This document shows positions 51,868 through 61,257 of a DNA stretch of 64,000 nucleotides, piece by piece. The DNA lies in NCBI GenBank assembly GCA_965660945.1, contig CBFIBS010000009.1:48434-112433 (forward strand), given 5' to 3'. The stretch comes from UBA7985 sp002711265 (GTDB taxonomy: Bacteria; Pseudomonadota; Alphaproteobacteria; UBA7985). The notes below the pieces were generated by a model. It saw only the letters and a program-made list of their open reading frames with translations, did not search any database and had not been told where the DNA came from. How positions within the stretch are numbered: position 1 is the first letter of the stretch; each line of letters opens with the position of its first letter. A program made the translations under genes and the position numbers.

Positions 51868-53502
51868 ATGTCCAACGCAATTCCCGCCGAAATCAACCCA
51901 AAGGGCTACGGCCATATTCTCGATATGCTCGAAGACGCCGTGGCGACCTATGGCGACAAGCCTGCCTACACGTCGATCCTGCAGACCTTCACCTATGCCC
52001 AGTTCGGGCAGATGGTGGATGATTTCTCCTCCTACCTTGCGAGCCTTGAGGGCCTGGAGCCGGGTGATCGGGTGATGGTGCAGATGCCCAACCTGATGGC
52101 GGCACCCGTGACCTTCCTGTCGATCTGGAAAGCCGGATTTGTCCCAGTGCCTGCGAACCCGCTGTACACGGCGCGCGAAATCCGCAATGTCATCGAGGAC
52201 AGCGGCGCCAAGGCGATCATTGCCTTTCGCTCCGCGACGTTTACCGATGAGACCCTTGCCGGGACCGGCATCATTCACCGCGTCGCCGTGGCGCGCACGG
52301 ATTGCCACCCGGCGCCGAAGAAGTGGATCGTCGACCTTGCCCTGCAGCTGCGGAAGACGCCGCCGTTGGGGGATCTGCCCACCGGGGCGGTTGGCTTCCG
52401 GGAGGCAATGAAGCGCGGGCGCGGGCTGCCGACGCCGAACGCCGAGCGTGCCTCGGACCAGCTGGCGCTGCTGCAATACACCGGCGGCACCACGGGGACG
52501 CCCAAGGGGGTGATGCTGACCCAGGCGAACATCATCTCCAACGCGATGCAGAACCTCGCGCATGCGCCCAATTCCTTCGAATACGGCACCGAGACCATGG
52601 TCGGCTGTCTGCCGATGTACCACATCATGCCGCTCTACGCGCACATCCTGCTGCCCTTCGCCATCGGTGCCCACACGCTGCTGATCGCCGATCCGCGCAA
52701 CAATGCGACCTTTGTCGCGGCACTGAAGTCGACGCCGTTCACGATCTTCGTGGGCATCCATACCCTGTTCAACAATCTGCTGGGTGACGAGGCCTTCCGC
52801 GAGCTGGACTTCTCCAAGCTCAAGTTCTCGACCTCGGGCGGCATGGCGCTGCCCAAGGCGACCGCCGAGCGCTGGCAGGAAGTGACCGGCGCGCCGGTGA
52901 CCGAGGGCTATGGCCTTTCCGAAACCTCGCCCGTTCTGACCGCAAACCCGCTGGAGGCGATCCAGCTGGGCACGGTCGGCACCAAGCTGCCTCTGACTGA
53001 AATCCGGATTATCAAGGACGACGGCACGGAAGCCGGGGTCGAGGAACCCGGCGAGCTGCAGGCCCGCGGCCCGCAGGTCATGCGCGGTTACTGGAACCGC
53101 CCTGATGCGACGGCCGAAGTCATGACCGATGACGGCTTCTTCAAGACCGGTGACGTCGCGGTGATCCAGGAAGACGGCTACTACCGCATCGTCGATCGCA
53201 TCAAGGACCTGATCAACGTCTCCGGCTTTAACGTGTTCCCGGCCGAGATTGAGGACGTGCTGGCCGGGCTCGACGGTGTGCTCGAATGCGGCGTGGTCGG
53301 GGTCATGGGCGACAAGGATATCGAGCAGGTGAAGGTGTGCGTGGTCCGCGACCCGGATTCCGCTGCCACGGTTGATGCCGACGACGTTGTTGCCTTCGCC
53401 AAGGCCAACCTCGCGGCCTACAAAGTGCCGAAGATCGTCGAGTTCATCGACGAACTGCCGAAGTCGGCCGTGGGCAAGATCCTGCGCCGCGAACTGCGCT
53501 GA
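51868..53502 (+). CDS. long-chain fatty-acid/acyl-CoA ligase (AMP-forming)
   Basis: 544 residues of the ANL superfamily. The phosphate loop YTGGTTGTPKG is near 205, SEGYGLSETSP-like TEGYGLSETSPV near 346, DGFFKTGD near 425, and the C-terminal catalytic lysine in SAVGKILRREL. It activates a carboxylic acid to its CoA thioester; chain length is not readable. ATG at 51868 is preceded by AGGAGAGGAGG. Twelve bases separate it from the aminopeptidase gene, so these are probably one operon. Confidence 0.9.
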   Translation: MSNAIPAEINPKGYGHILDMLEDAVATYGDKPAYTSILQTFTYAQFGQMVDDFSSYLASLEGLEPGDRVMVQMPNLMAAPVTFLSIWKAGFVPVPANPLYTAREIRNVIEDSGAKAIIAFRSATFTDETLAGTGIIHRVAVARTDCHPAPKKWIVDLALQLRKTPPLGDLPTGAVGFREAMKRGRGLPTPNAERASDQLALLQYTGGTTGTPKGVMLTQANIISNAMQNLAHAPNSFEYGTETMVGCLPMYHIMPLYAHILLPFAIGAHTLLIADPRNNATFVAALKSTPFTIFVGIHTLFNNLLGDEAFRELDFSKLKFSTSGGMALPKATAERWQEVTGAPVTEGYGLSETSPVLTANPLEAIQLGTVGTKLPLTEIRIIKDDGTEAGVEEPGELQARGPQVMRGYWNRPDATAEVMTDDGFFKTGDVAVIQEDGYYRIVDRIKDLINVSGFNVFPAEIEDVLAGLDGVLECGVVGVMGDKDIEQVKVCVVRDPDSAATVDADDVVAFAKANLAAYKVPKIVEFIDELPKSAVGKILRRELR

Positions 53503-53514
53503 TCGGGGGCTGGC

Positions 53515-55287
53515 GTGGCGAGCATGGTCGACCTTGATGCTTTTCGGGACGAGCTGCGCCGGCAGGGGCTCAACGCCTTTCTCGTCCCCATGGACGATGC
53601 GCATATGGGCGAGTATTCGCCCGGCTCCGAGCGGCGGATCACCGCGCTCAGCGGGTTTCTGGGCTCGGCGGGCTTTGCCGTTGTTACCCTCGACAAGGCG
53701 CTGATCTGGACCGACTCCCGCTACACCATCGCCATCCGGCTGGAGCTCGACGAGGCGGTCTGGACCATTGGCGAAATTGAGAGCGGCGGCCCGCTCGCCA
53801 GCGTATCGGGCTTTCTGAAGCCCGGTGAGGTGCTGGGCTACGACCCGCAGATGCACACCATCGGTGGCGTCGAGTCCTGGACTCAGGCCGTGGCCAAGGT
53901 GGAGGCCAGCCTTCAGCCGGTCAGCCTCAACCCCGTCGACGCGGTCTGGCGCGATCAACCTGCGCCGCCCGCCACGCCGGTGGTCCCCCACGGACTGGAA
54001 TACAGCGGTCTAGCGAGCTTGGATAAGCGCCGGACTCTCGCGGCCAGCCTGTCGAAGCAGGGGCTCGGGGCGCAGGTCATCAACCAGTCTGACTCGGTCG
54101 CCTGGCTGCTCAACGCCCGTGCCGATGACATTGCCGGGCTGCCCGTTCCCCGCTCCTTTGCGACCCTGCACGCCGATGGCTCGGTTGACTGGTTTATTCG
54201 GCCAGAGCGGATCACCGACGCCATGCATCAGGCGCTGGACAATCGCGTGGCGATTTTCCCGCCCGAAGAAATGAACGCTAGGCTGGGGCAGCTCAATGGG
54301 CGGGTCGGTCTTGACCGGACCACGTGCAACGCCGCAATCGCCGAGACCCTGCGTGATGCAGGTGTCGAGGTCGTTGCCAATACGGACCCGGTTGTGTTGC
54401 CGCGGGCCATCAAAAACGAAACCGAGCAGCAGGGTGCCCGCGATGCCCAGCGCCGCGACGCCCGCGCCATGGTCCGCTTTTCCCGCTGGCTGGCCGAGCA
54501 TCCGGCGATCGAGCAGGAGAGCGAGCTGTCGGTTGCGGCGGCCCTGCTGGCCTTCCGCGAGCAGAACCCGGACCCCGTGCCGATGAACGGGATCAGTTTC
54601 AACACCATCTCGGCCTTCGCCGGTCATGCGGCTATCGCGCACTATGCGGTCAGCGAAGACTCAAGCCTGCCACTGGCCAAGGGCCAGATGCTGCTGGTCG
54701 ACAGCGGCGGGCAGTACCACAACGGCACCACCGACATCACCCGGGTCTGGGCGGTCGGCGGGCAGGCGACCGACCGGCAGCGCCGGGATTACAGCCTGAC
54801 CCTCAAGGGGCATCTGGCGCTGGCGCGGCAGGCCTTCCCGACCGGCACCATGGGTCATCATCTTGACGTGCTGACCCGGCAATTCATGTGGGCCGAGGGC
54901 ATGGACTTCCAGCACGGCACCGGCCACGGCATCGGCTCTTATCTCAGCGTGCACGAAGGCCCACAGGGCATCAGCAAGAAGCCGGGTAAGGCGGCGCTGC
55001 AAGCCGGCATGCTGCTCAGTAATGAACCCGGTATCTACCGCGAGGGCGAGAGCGGGGTGCGGATCGAGAATGTCGAACTGGTCGTGACCCGCGACGACGG
55101 CTTCCTTGCCTTTGAGACGCTGACGTTGGTGCCCTATGACCGCAACCTGATCGATCTCGGCCTGCTGACGCCGGAGGAAGTCGCTCAAATCGACGCCTAC
55201 CACGCGCGCGTCCTCGCCGAAGTCGGCCCGGATCTAGACGGCGCTGACCTCGACCACCTCAGAAACACGACGGAACCGCTCGCGTGA
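53515..55287 (+). CDS. Xaa-Pro aminopeptidase P family (M24B)
   Basis: 590 residues, the long three-domain APP type. Metal ligands are in LLVDSGGQYHNGTTDITR (two Asp), HGTGHGIGSYLSVHEGP (His), NEPGIYREGE (Glu) and RIENVELV (Glu). It removes N-terminal residues before proline; cytoplasmic. GTG at 53515 is preceded by GGGGG; an ATG lies three codons in. Its last codons overlap the next gene's GTG start by four bases. Confidence 0.92.
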   Translation: MASMVDLDAFRDELRRQGLNAFLVPMDDAHMGEYSPGSERRITALSGFLGSAGFAVVTLDKALIWTDSRYTIAIRLELDEAVWTIGEIESGGPLASVSGFLKPGEVLGYDPQMHTIGGVESWTQAVAKVEASLQPVSLNPVDAVWRDQPAPPATPVVPHGLEYSGLASLDKRRTLAASLSKQGLGAQVINQSDSVAWLLNARADDIAGLPVPRSFATLHADGSVDWFIRPERITDAMHQALDNRVAIFPPEEMNARLGQLNGRVGLDRTTCNAAIAETLRDAGVEVVANTDPVVLPRAIKNETEQQGARDAQRRDARAMVRFSRWLAEHPAIEQESELSVAAALLAFREQNPDPVPMNGISFNTISAFAGHAAIAHYAVSEDSSLPLAKGQMLLVDSGGQYHNGTTDITRVWAVGGQATDRQRRDYSLTLKGHLALARQAFPTGTMGHHLDVLTRQFMWAEGMDFQHGTGHGIGSYLSVHEGPQGISKKPGKAALQAGMLLSNEPGIYREGESGVRIENVELVVTRDDGFLAFETLTLVPYDRNLIDLGLLTPEEVAQIDAYHARVLAEVGPDLDGADLDHLRNTTEPLA

Positions 55288-56540
55288 CGCAATCGCCTTC
55301 CTCTTCCCTAGCCCCATCGCCTTCGCTGAGCCGGTTAGAGCAGTTGCACGACTACACCTACCGCAAGGTTGCGGGCGTGCTGGGTGAATGTCAGAGCACG
55401 CTGGAGCCGATCAACCTGTCGGTCGGCGAACCCAAATTTGGCGCCTATGACACCGTGGGCGAAGCGCTGGCCGCAACCGACCCGGCGGGCTGGGGCAAGT
55501 ATCCGCCGGTCAACGCCGGCCCTGATCTGCGCGAGGCCGTGGCAGGCTGGATCCGTCGGCGCTACGAACTCCCCGCCGACATGCTCGACACCCACGCCCA
55601 CGTGCACCCCGTGTTCGGTACTAAAGAAGGGCTGTTCTCCGCTATTCTGGCCGCGGTGCTGCGCAAGGAAGACCGGCTGGAGAAGGCGGGCAAGGGCCAT
55701 CTGCGCCCGCTGATCGTGCTGCCCAACCCGCTCTATCATGTCTATGTCGGCGCGGCGCTGACTTCAGGAGCTGAAATCTGCTACGCGCCCTGCACGCCGG
55801 CGACTGACTTTGCGCCTGATCTGGCCGTTGTCGCGGAAGAGGACTGGGACCGGGTGGCGATCGTCATCGCCACGAACCCGGGCAATCCGACCGGCACGCT
55901 GCTGCCTGCGCCTTTCCTGCGCGCGGCGATCGAACGGGCGCGCCGGCACGATTTCACCTTCCTCTCGGACGAGTGCTACAGCGAGCTTTACTACGACACC
56001 AAGCCGGTCAGCGCCTTCGAGGTCTGCCGCGATCTGGGTGGCGGGCTGGAGAACGTCTGGGTGGTCAACTCGCTCTCCAAGCGTTCCGGACTGCCTGGGC
56101 TGCGCTCGGGCTTTGTCGCCGGGGATGCGGACCGGCTCGAAGACCTCTACTACCTGCGCGCCTACGGCGGCGCCCAGACGCCGATCGGGCTGCAGGAAGC
56201 CGCGATTGCGCTTTGGCAGGATGAAGCCCACGTCGCGGCCTTCCGCCAGCGCTACGCGGCGATCAACCAGGTTGCCAGCGACGTGCTCGGCGACCTGCCG
56301 GGCTTCCGTGCACCCGAAGCGGGTTTCGTGCTGTGGCTGCCGGTCTCGGGCGGCGATGGCGACGCGGTCGCCCGGCGGCTGTGGCAGGAGCAGGCGGTCC
56401 GGACCTTGCCGGGTTCGATCCTGTCCCGGCCCATGCCCGACGGCAGCAAACCGGGGCAGAGCTTTGTTCGGTTTGCGCTGGTCTATCCCGAGGACGTCAC
56501 CCGGGAAGCGCTGCTGCGCTGCCGCGACATTCTGGGTTGA
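55284..56540 (+). CDS. class I/II aminotransferase, succinyldiaminopimelate transaminase-like
   Basis: 418 residues, fold-type I PLP enzyme. LSVGEPKF, YPPVNAGPDLREAVAGW and FGTKEGLFSAIL line the N-terminal half. ATNPGNPTGTLLP and the Schiff-base lysine in NSLSKRSGLPGLRSGF follow. This set resembles DapC (N-succinyl-LL-diaminopimelate:2-oxoglutarate aminotransferase) of lysine/peptidoglycan biosynthesis. GTG at 55284 overlaps the aminopeptidase stop. Another aminotransferase specificity is possible. Confidence 0.85.
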   Translation: MTQSPSSSLAPSPSLSRLEQLHDYTYRKVAGVLGECQSTLEPINLSVGEPKFGAYDTVGEALAATDPAGWGKYPPVNAGPDLREAVAGWIRRRYELPADMLDTHAHVHPVFGTKEGLFSAILAAVLRKEDRLEKAGKGHLRPLIVLPNPLYHVYVGAALTSGAEICYAPCTPATDFAPDLAVVAEEDWDRVAIVIATNPGNPTGTLLPAPFLRAAIERARRHDFTFLSDECYSELYYDTKPVSAFEVCRDLGGGLENVWVVNSLSKRSGLPGLRSGFVAGDADRLEDLYYLRAYGGAQTPIGLQEAAIALWQDEAHVAAFRQRYAAINQVASDVLGDLPGFRAPEAGFVLWLPVSGGDGDAVARRLWQEQAVRTLPGSILSRPMPDGSKPGQSFVRFALVYPEDVTREALLRCRDILG

Positions 56541-56567
56541 ATTCTCAACGAGGTTTTGGGCCTGACC

Positions 56568-56825
56568 TTAGCCGGTCCAACCGGTCCGCCGCTTGTAGAT
56601 GAACATGACGTCAGCCCCCCAGCTACCTAAGCGCGGCCCGCCATGGGCTTCTATGCAATCGCACAGCAGGTCCTCCAGCCGGACGATTTCAGCCACCAGG
56701 GCTTCTGTCTCCTTCTGGTAGTTCGGATCCATCGGACTGTTCTGTTTGCGAAATTCAACGAGGCCGTTTTCCAGCGTGGTGATCTGTTCCACCAACCGAG
56801 GAAGCTGCTCAACAGGATAAAGCAT
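56568..56825 (-). CDS. small hypothetical protein, second gene of a two-gene cassette
   Basis: 85 residues, unrecognised. The first half is predicted helical with heptad-like leucines and acidic residues (VEQLPRLVEQITTLENGLVE, and later EIVRLEDLLCDCIEAH). The C-terminal tail is GGPRLGSWGADVMFIYKRR. ATG at 56825 has AAGG eight bases upstream. It sits 42 bases downstream of the DUF6932-like gene on the same strand, so the two probably form an operon. Pairing resembles a toxin-antitoxin or nucleotidyltransferase/partner cassette, but nothing proves that. Confidence 0.6.
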   Translation of the reverse strand: MLYPVEQLPRLVEQITTLENGLVEFRKQNSPMDPNYQKETEALVAEIVRLEDLLCDCIEAHGGPRLGSWGADVMFIYKRRTGWTG

Positions 56826-56866
56826 GGGCAAGGCCTTCTGTTTCCGCTGCGGCGAGGTCGCCGACT

Positions 56867-57298
56867 TTATTCCAGACTAAGGCCAACCAACCCGCGCTGA
56901 CCTGCAGGCGCGTCATTGGCCAGGTAGCGCAGCCAGATCGCGCCTGTCCCTTTTGCTCTAAATGAGGCGGGAAAAAAATGCCCTCCCCAAACTTTTCTTG
57001 TTAACAAGCGCGAATTTTTGTCAAAATTGCTGAGCCGACTGTCCAGCGACTCGATTGGTAAGGGGTCACAGTCGAATAGCAGCTTGAACTCACGGGGCAG
57101 TTCGTCACTGGAGATGAATTCCCCCCCGATGACCAGTAACCGATATCCAGCGTCGTGCAGGACGCCAAGCCCATGCTGCATGTGCGCGTAAATGCGGCGG
57201 CGGTGAGCGTTCCAGGCGAAGGCATCCTCAAAGCTGCTGAGATCGCTGTGATGGACCCCTGCGGGCAGAAGACCATTTTCCTGAAAGGCCGGCAGCAT
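56867..57298 (-). CDS. DUF6932-like protein (nucleotidyltransferase-like)
   Basis: 143 residues. FQENGLLPAGVHHSDLSSF, AHRRRIYAHMQHGLGVLHDAGYRLLVIGGEF and the DELPREF segment match my memory of the DUF6932 family, whose core resembles a minimal nucleotidyltransferase (GSF-type motif and acidic residues). Here the expected DxD-like residues appear displaced or replaced (REFKLLFDCD), so activity is doubtful. ATG at 57298 has GAGGA six bases upstream, better than ATG at 57316. It is the first gene of a two-gene cassette inserted between the aminotransferase and a secreted protein. Confidence 0.6.
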   Translation of the reverse strand: MLPAFQENGLLPAGVHHSDLSSFEDAFAWNAHRRRIYAHMQHGLGVLHDAGYRLLVIGGEFISSDELPREFKLLFDCDPLPIESLDSRLSNFDKNSRLLTRKVWGGHFFPASFRAKGTGAIWLRYLANDAPAGQRGLVGLSLE

Positions 57299-57414
57299 GG
57301 GTTTCCTCAGGGGCATTCGACAGAGACACCGGGGTTTGGCAGGCAGCGCTGCAGCAACGACCCCAGATTGTTGTTGTCCCAGCCTGACCCTTCGGTGGCA
57401 AGATCTAAGTCTGG

Positions 57415-58716
57415 TTACCAGTGCTGGCGCTGGCGTGGTTCTCTGTCACCCGTGGTCAATACCGGTACGCATGGAAAACCGGTACAGAGGCCGCTTCCGC
57501 CAACTTTCCGCCACAGCCTCGCGACTTGCTGCTGGTACTCAGTCTGATTGACCCCGGGAGATGCAGCGGGCAGGCGCGCCACCACAAAAGCCTCGTTATC
57601 GATCTGAAGGCTTAGCCCCAGCAAGGACGGGCTGCGGTCCGTTAACGGCAACAGGGCCGGCGCCAGTCCTTCCGCAAAGGCTGCGGTTTGAAAGCCAAAG
57701 AGGGCGGTGGAGATCTGTTCCTGCGCCACGACTTCACGACACAGCCTGGCCTTGTCCGTAATTTTGAGCGGGTCGACTGTGAAGCCAATGGCGATCGGCG
57801 TCCCGTCTACCGTTCCGGGGGCAGGCAGAGGGGCGAATGTCCATTGTTTGACTGGCCCGCCCTCAACACTCAGCATTTCGTCGACCACGAACTGGCACTG
57901 CTCAATCATTGACTTGGCGGCCCATTGGGCATCGGTGATGCAGACGTAAGACCAGCGCCACCGTCCACGGTCAGCGCAGGAATTGGTCGAGCGGGTGAAG
58001 CCGCGTTCGTCGATGTAGCGCAGAGTGAAACGCATGCCCGTCACCGCGTCTCGTGCGGTGAGCAGACGCGCGCCTGTGCCAGCATCAGGATCGCCCGCCC
58101 AGAAATCGCGGCCGAGCCGCAAGCCTGTTTCAGTCTCCATTTCAGTCAGGAACCGAGAGGAAGATGACTTGCCACCCGGGACGTTCATCGCGACGGGAGC
58201 GTTGCAGCGGAACGCAAGATTGTGCTCGGAGGAAGTGCGCTTGGCACAGGCCATTTCACTTACTTCCGGCTGACCTTCGTAACCTGCCAGTACAATAGTT
58301 GGTTCTCTCACCGACGCCCACGGCTGCGTCTCACTGTCCGTGGGAAAAGCGTAGGGAAACAGCACTTCTTCCAGGCTGAAGTGAAAGACGCCGATCACGG
58401 GCCCCAAGTGGCTGAACTCCAGCACGGGGGTGGCCTTCAATCGACTACGGTCGGCGAAGCTGCTGAGTGCAAGTTCCTGCTTCCGATTGAGCGCTTGGGC
58501 GACACGTTCATCAGGTCCAAACCAGCTCGTGAAGGTGGCCTCTGAAACTGGTGCAATTGTCGCGATCAGAGGGCTCGGCTCGGCCCCTGCACCCGAGAGC
58601 ATAGGTATAAACAAAAGCAGCAGGGCGACAGCAGCCTCACGGATGAGTTTCACCGCCCGGCAGCCCGGAAAGCTGGTCCGAAGTGCAGAAGCAGTTCCGC
58701 GCAGGCTAGGTCTCAT
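57415..58716 (-). CDS. secreted protein of unknown function
   Basis: 433 residues, not recognised. From ATG at 58716 a basic start is followed by a hydrophobic segment (REAAVALLLLFIPMLSGAGA, about residues 25-45), a plausible signal peptide. The mature part has several cysteines that could pair (NSCADRGRW, YVCITDAQW, LCREVV, GLCTGFPC). Aromatic-rich motifs such as VCITDAQWAAKSM recur. Longer starts to the right add 72 improbable residues. It is divergent from the peptidoglycan-binding-domain gene; whether they act together is unknown. Confidence 0.65.
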   Translation of the reverse strand: MRPSLRGTASALRTSFPGCRAVKLIREAAVALLLLFIPMLSGAGAEPSPLIATIAPVSEATFTSWFGPDERVAQALNRKQELALSSFADRSRLKATPVLEFSHLGPVIGVFHFSLEEVLFPYAFPTDSETQPWASVREPTIVLAGYEGQPEVSEMACAKRTSSEHNLAFRCNAPVAMNVPGGKSSSSRFLTEMETETGLRLGRDFWAGDPDAGTGARLLTARDAVTGMRFTLRYIDERGFTRSTNSCADRGRWRWSYVCITDAQWAAKSMIEQCQFVVDEMLSVEGGPVKQWTFAPLPAPGTVDGTPIAIGFTVDPLKITDKARLCREVVAQEQISTALFGFQTAAFAEGLAPALLPLTDRSPSLLGLSLQIDNEAFVVARLPAASPGVNQTEYQQQVARLWRKVGGSGLCTGFPCVPVLTTGDREPRQRQHW

Positions 58717-59040
58717 CGAGAATCCACTGTTGGCAAAACGAGAGTTGAGCCACTGCAGGCAGGGGGCGTTCCCACGGCCATGCGGTTTTGACGCCAACCA
58801 CACCGAATTGCACGCAAAAATCGAATAAGTATCGACGTATAATTGGTTTTTGCGTTGTAATTCTGGTTTAAAATCGGTCCAAGAGCAGTGTTGACCGCAT
58901 TTCCAGCTGAGGAGATTCCCAGAATTACTCACAGGTGTCGCAATGTGCGACTTTCGCTTTGGCGCTTAAGGTGGTTCATTGATGACATTATCCGGGTGGT
59001 GCCAACGGCTTTCGGAACGGCGCTTTCGCTGGGGGAGCTT
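58717..59040. other. divergent intergenic region
   Basis: About 320 bases between two envelope-type genes, locally AT-rich at 58815-58880. It should carry both promoters. No clear -10/-35 pair or operator stands out; GGGGGAG at 59031-59037 is the ribosome binding site of the rightward gene. Confidence 0.5.
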
Positions 59041-61242
59041 ATGCAGCGTCTTTTGATAAAAAGACTGGTTAGGGTGGTGACGATCGGGGCGGTGCTTGCC
59101 CTATCGCTTCCGGTCGCTGCGCGTGCTGATCTTGATGTCGCTGCAGCTTGTGCGCCGGTTGGTCTGGCTGATCCGGTTGATCGTGCGGCCGCGGCCGCTG
59201 CGCTTCCGACCTTTAGCGGTGTCGCGCAGGTCTGTACCGTTCAGGCGCTGCTGGCGACTGTCGGAGAGCTGCCCGGGTCGAGGACCGTCGACGGTCGTTA
59301 TGATAAGCAGGTCCGCGATGCGCTGGCCGACTTCCAGCGCGCCAGTGGACTGGATTCCACCGGCCTTCTGAACCCCGAGACTCTCGCCGGGCTGGCAAGC
59401 GCAGCGCTCGATCTGATTTTTGCAGAGCCGGTCTCATCAGCCACAACTGTGCCGGCGACTTCCGAGAGCCCCACGACATTGGAAACGGACGCAGCAGGCG
59501 ACGATGCGGCCAGTGTTGCAGGCGCCAGCGAAGACTTCTCCGGGACCCAGCTGCCTGCGCCCCGACCGACGAGCATTGATGACGGAGCGGCCACAGCGGC
59601 CTCGGGAACAGCGATCGACACAACGTCAGCTGCGAACACCTCCGCCATCGAGAGCGTAGCAGTCTCAACAGACAGTTCGGTCGTGATCACCGGAAGCCGT
59701 CTGAGTTCATCAATTTCTGACGTGAGCGCCAGCCCTTCGAGCCAGGCAGCAGCTGCATCAGGCAGCACGACGAACAACACCGCCGCCGCCGCCTCTGCAT
59801 CTGCAGACCGCGTTATTGTGGTCGACGCCAGCGGCACCGACACCGACGTCAGCCGCGTTCGCGTCGTGGTGGGTGGCGATGTCGACGCCAACGGCGACCG
59901 GATCGTTTCCAGCGAGCAGACGACTGTGGTGACCTCGACTTCATTCGTGGAGACCGAAACATATATCGTGCTCGCCGATCCCCTCGAAGATGACAGTGTA
60001 TCAAGTTTTGTCCGCCCGAGCGTGTGCCACGACCCGACTTCGGTGCAGGACCCCGATCTGATCCGTAACCTCGACCAACTGCCGGACCTGGTCTGCCTGC
60101 GGGTTTTTGAGGGGGCAGGTGATCTGCCATACCGCTTCTATTCTCTGGAAGCCTTGCAGTCGGGGCCAACGTTTATGGTGTTGCAGGACGGTGATGATCT
60201 GGCCTTCGATACGGCAATTCGCTTGCTCGACAATCATGGCGGTCGGCTGGTGGTGTTTGAAGCCGATGAGCAAAGCCGGACGACGCTCACCGGCGCCAGT
60301 ATCGAGCTAATGGCGGTGTCGCCGTACTCGACACCGGGTTGCGGTTGGGCCGCCTCCGAGCTGCAACTTGCCTTCGCCCTGCATGACTACGTGGTTGCCG
60401 TGGATGTTGCAGTGGTTTCCTTGCGGTCGGGCGCCACTGGATTGGATGCTCTGGATCTCTACAGCGATGGCAACTCACGGCTTGAGCTGCAGGCCGGAAG
60501 TGCCGCGCGTGAGATTTTTCAGCCGGTCACTACTGCAATGGCGTCAGGTGCCTTCCTCGAACTGATGGTTACGGGAGCAACCCGGCGGTCGCAGGAAACC
60601 CGTGCGATCGTCCAAGGGGCGTTGGTCAACAATCTGCCGACAGCCCTGACCCAGGTGAACCTGCTCAACGAGAGTGATCGGTGCGGTATCGAGATGCTTG
60701 CACAGCAGACTGATCAGCCGGTTGCCCGGCTGTTGACCGGCAAGACCAGCACCGCGCGTGCCCTCGACGCCGGCGCTGCCATGGTCAGAGCCCTTCGCCT
60801 CGCGCAGCAGTCTGCAGGGCTGGACTCCGGCCTGTCGACGGACCTGGCCTTTGACCAGATGTGGGCTGAGCAGTCAGCCTTGAATGCGGAAACTATGGCT
60901 CGATTGAATGCACCAGCCTTGGCAGCTGGGATCGATGCACTGGCGCCTGTCGCCATCTTCGGGCAAGGCGTGGACCGCTCAACCACCGTGATGGTGGGTG
61001 ACCTCGCCCATGGTGACGAGATCCTCGGGGCCGCTGCGGGGTTCCCGCCGGCGCCAAAGGCACGACTGACGACATCGGTTCGTCAGATTCTGATCCCCGA
61101 TGGCGTTGACGCCGCATTCATACACGACTGGATCCAGCCCGAGATCGGAGGCCCGGCCTCCCCGCCCATCGACGCTGCGATCGCCTATGGCGAAGCCGCC
61201 CGCCGGGCCGGATCCGGAACGATCAGCACTTCAGTCTACTAG
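59041..61242 (+). CDS. secreted protein with peptidoglycan-binding domain and low-complexity linker
   Basis: 733 residues. A signal peptide (about 1-29, ending AARAD) is followed by a PG_binding_1-like domain at about 70-130 (RTVDGRYDKQVRDALADFQRASG). A long Ser/Ala/Thr-rich linker spans about 140-290, and VVITGSRLSSS in it resembles the start of TonB-dependent plug domains. The C-terminal 400 residues are unrecognised, with cysteines and repeated Ala/Leu-rich helices. ATG at 59041 has GGGGGAG four bases upstream. It is followed after 15 bases by an SDR gene, so likely co-transcribed. An envelope-anchored role is inferred. Confidence 0.75.
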   Translation: MQRLLIKRLVRVVTIGAVLALSLPVAARADLDVAAACAPVGLADPVDRAAAAAALPTFSGVAQVCTVQALLATVGELPGSRTVDGRYDKQVRDALADFQRASGLDSTGLLNPETLAGLASAALDLIFAEPVSSATTVPATSESPTTLETDAAGDDAASVAGASEDFSGTQLPAPRPTSIDDGAATAASGTAIDTTSAANTSAIESVAVSTDSSVVITGSRLSSSISDVSASPSSQAAAASGSTTNNTAAAASASADRVIVVDASGTDTDVSRVRVVVGGDVDANGDRIVSSEQTTVVTSTSFVETETYIVLADPLEDDSVSSFVRPSVCHDPTSVQDPDLIRNLDQLPDLVCLRVFEGAGDLPYRFYSLEALQSGPTFMVLQDGDDLAFDTAIRLLDNHGGRLVVFEADEQSRTTLTGASIELMAVSPYSTPGCGWAASELQLAFALHDYVVAVDVAVVSLRSGATGLDALDLYSDGNSRLELQAGSAAREIFQPVTTAMASGAFLELMVTGATRRSQETRAIVQGALVNNLPTALTQVNLLNESDRCGIEMLAQQTDQPVARLLTGKTSTARALDAGAAMVRALRLAQQSAGLDSGLSTDLAFDQMWAEQSALNAETMARLNAPALAAGIDALAPVAIFGQGVDRSTTVMVGDLAHGDEILGAAAGFPPAPKARLTTSVRQILIPDGVDAAFIHDWIQPEIGGPASPPIDAAIAYGEAARRAGSGTISTSVY

Positions 61243-61257
61243 GCCCGGAGCCTTGCG

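Noticed and set aside
51730..53991. 753-codon open frame opposite the acyl-CoA ligase and aminopeptidase
   Set aside because: It spans two well-supported genes in antisense and shows only low-complexity Arg/His/Gly composition.
57155..57547. 130-codon plus-strand frame opposite the DUF6932-like gene
   Set aside because: It overlaps the starts and ends of two leftward genes and has no motif or ribosome binding site.
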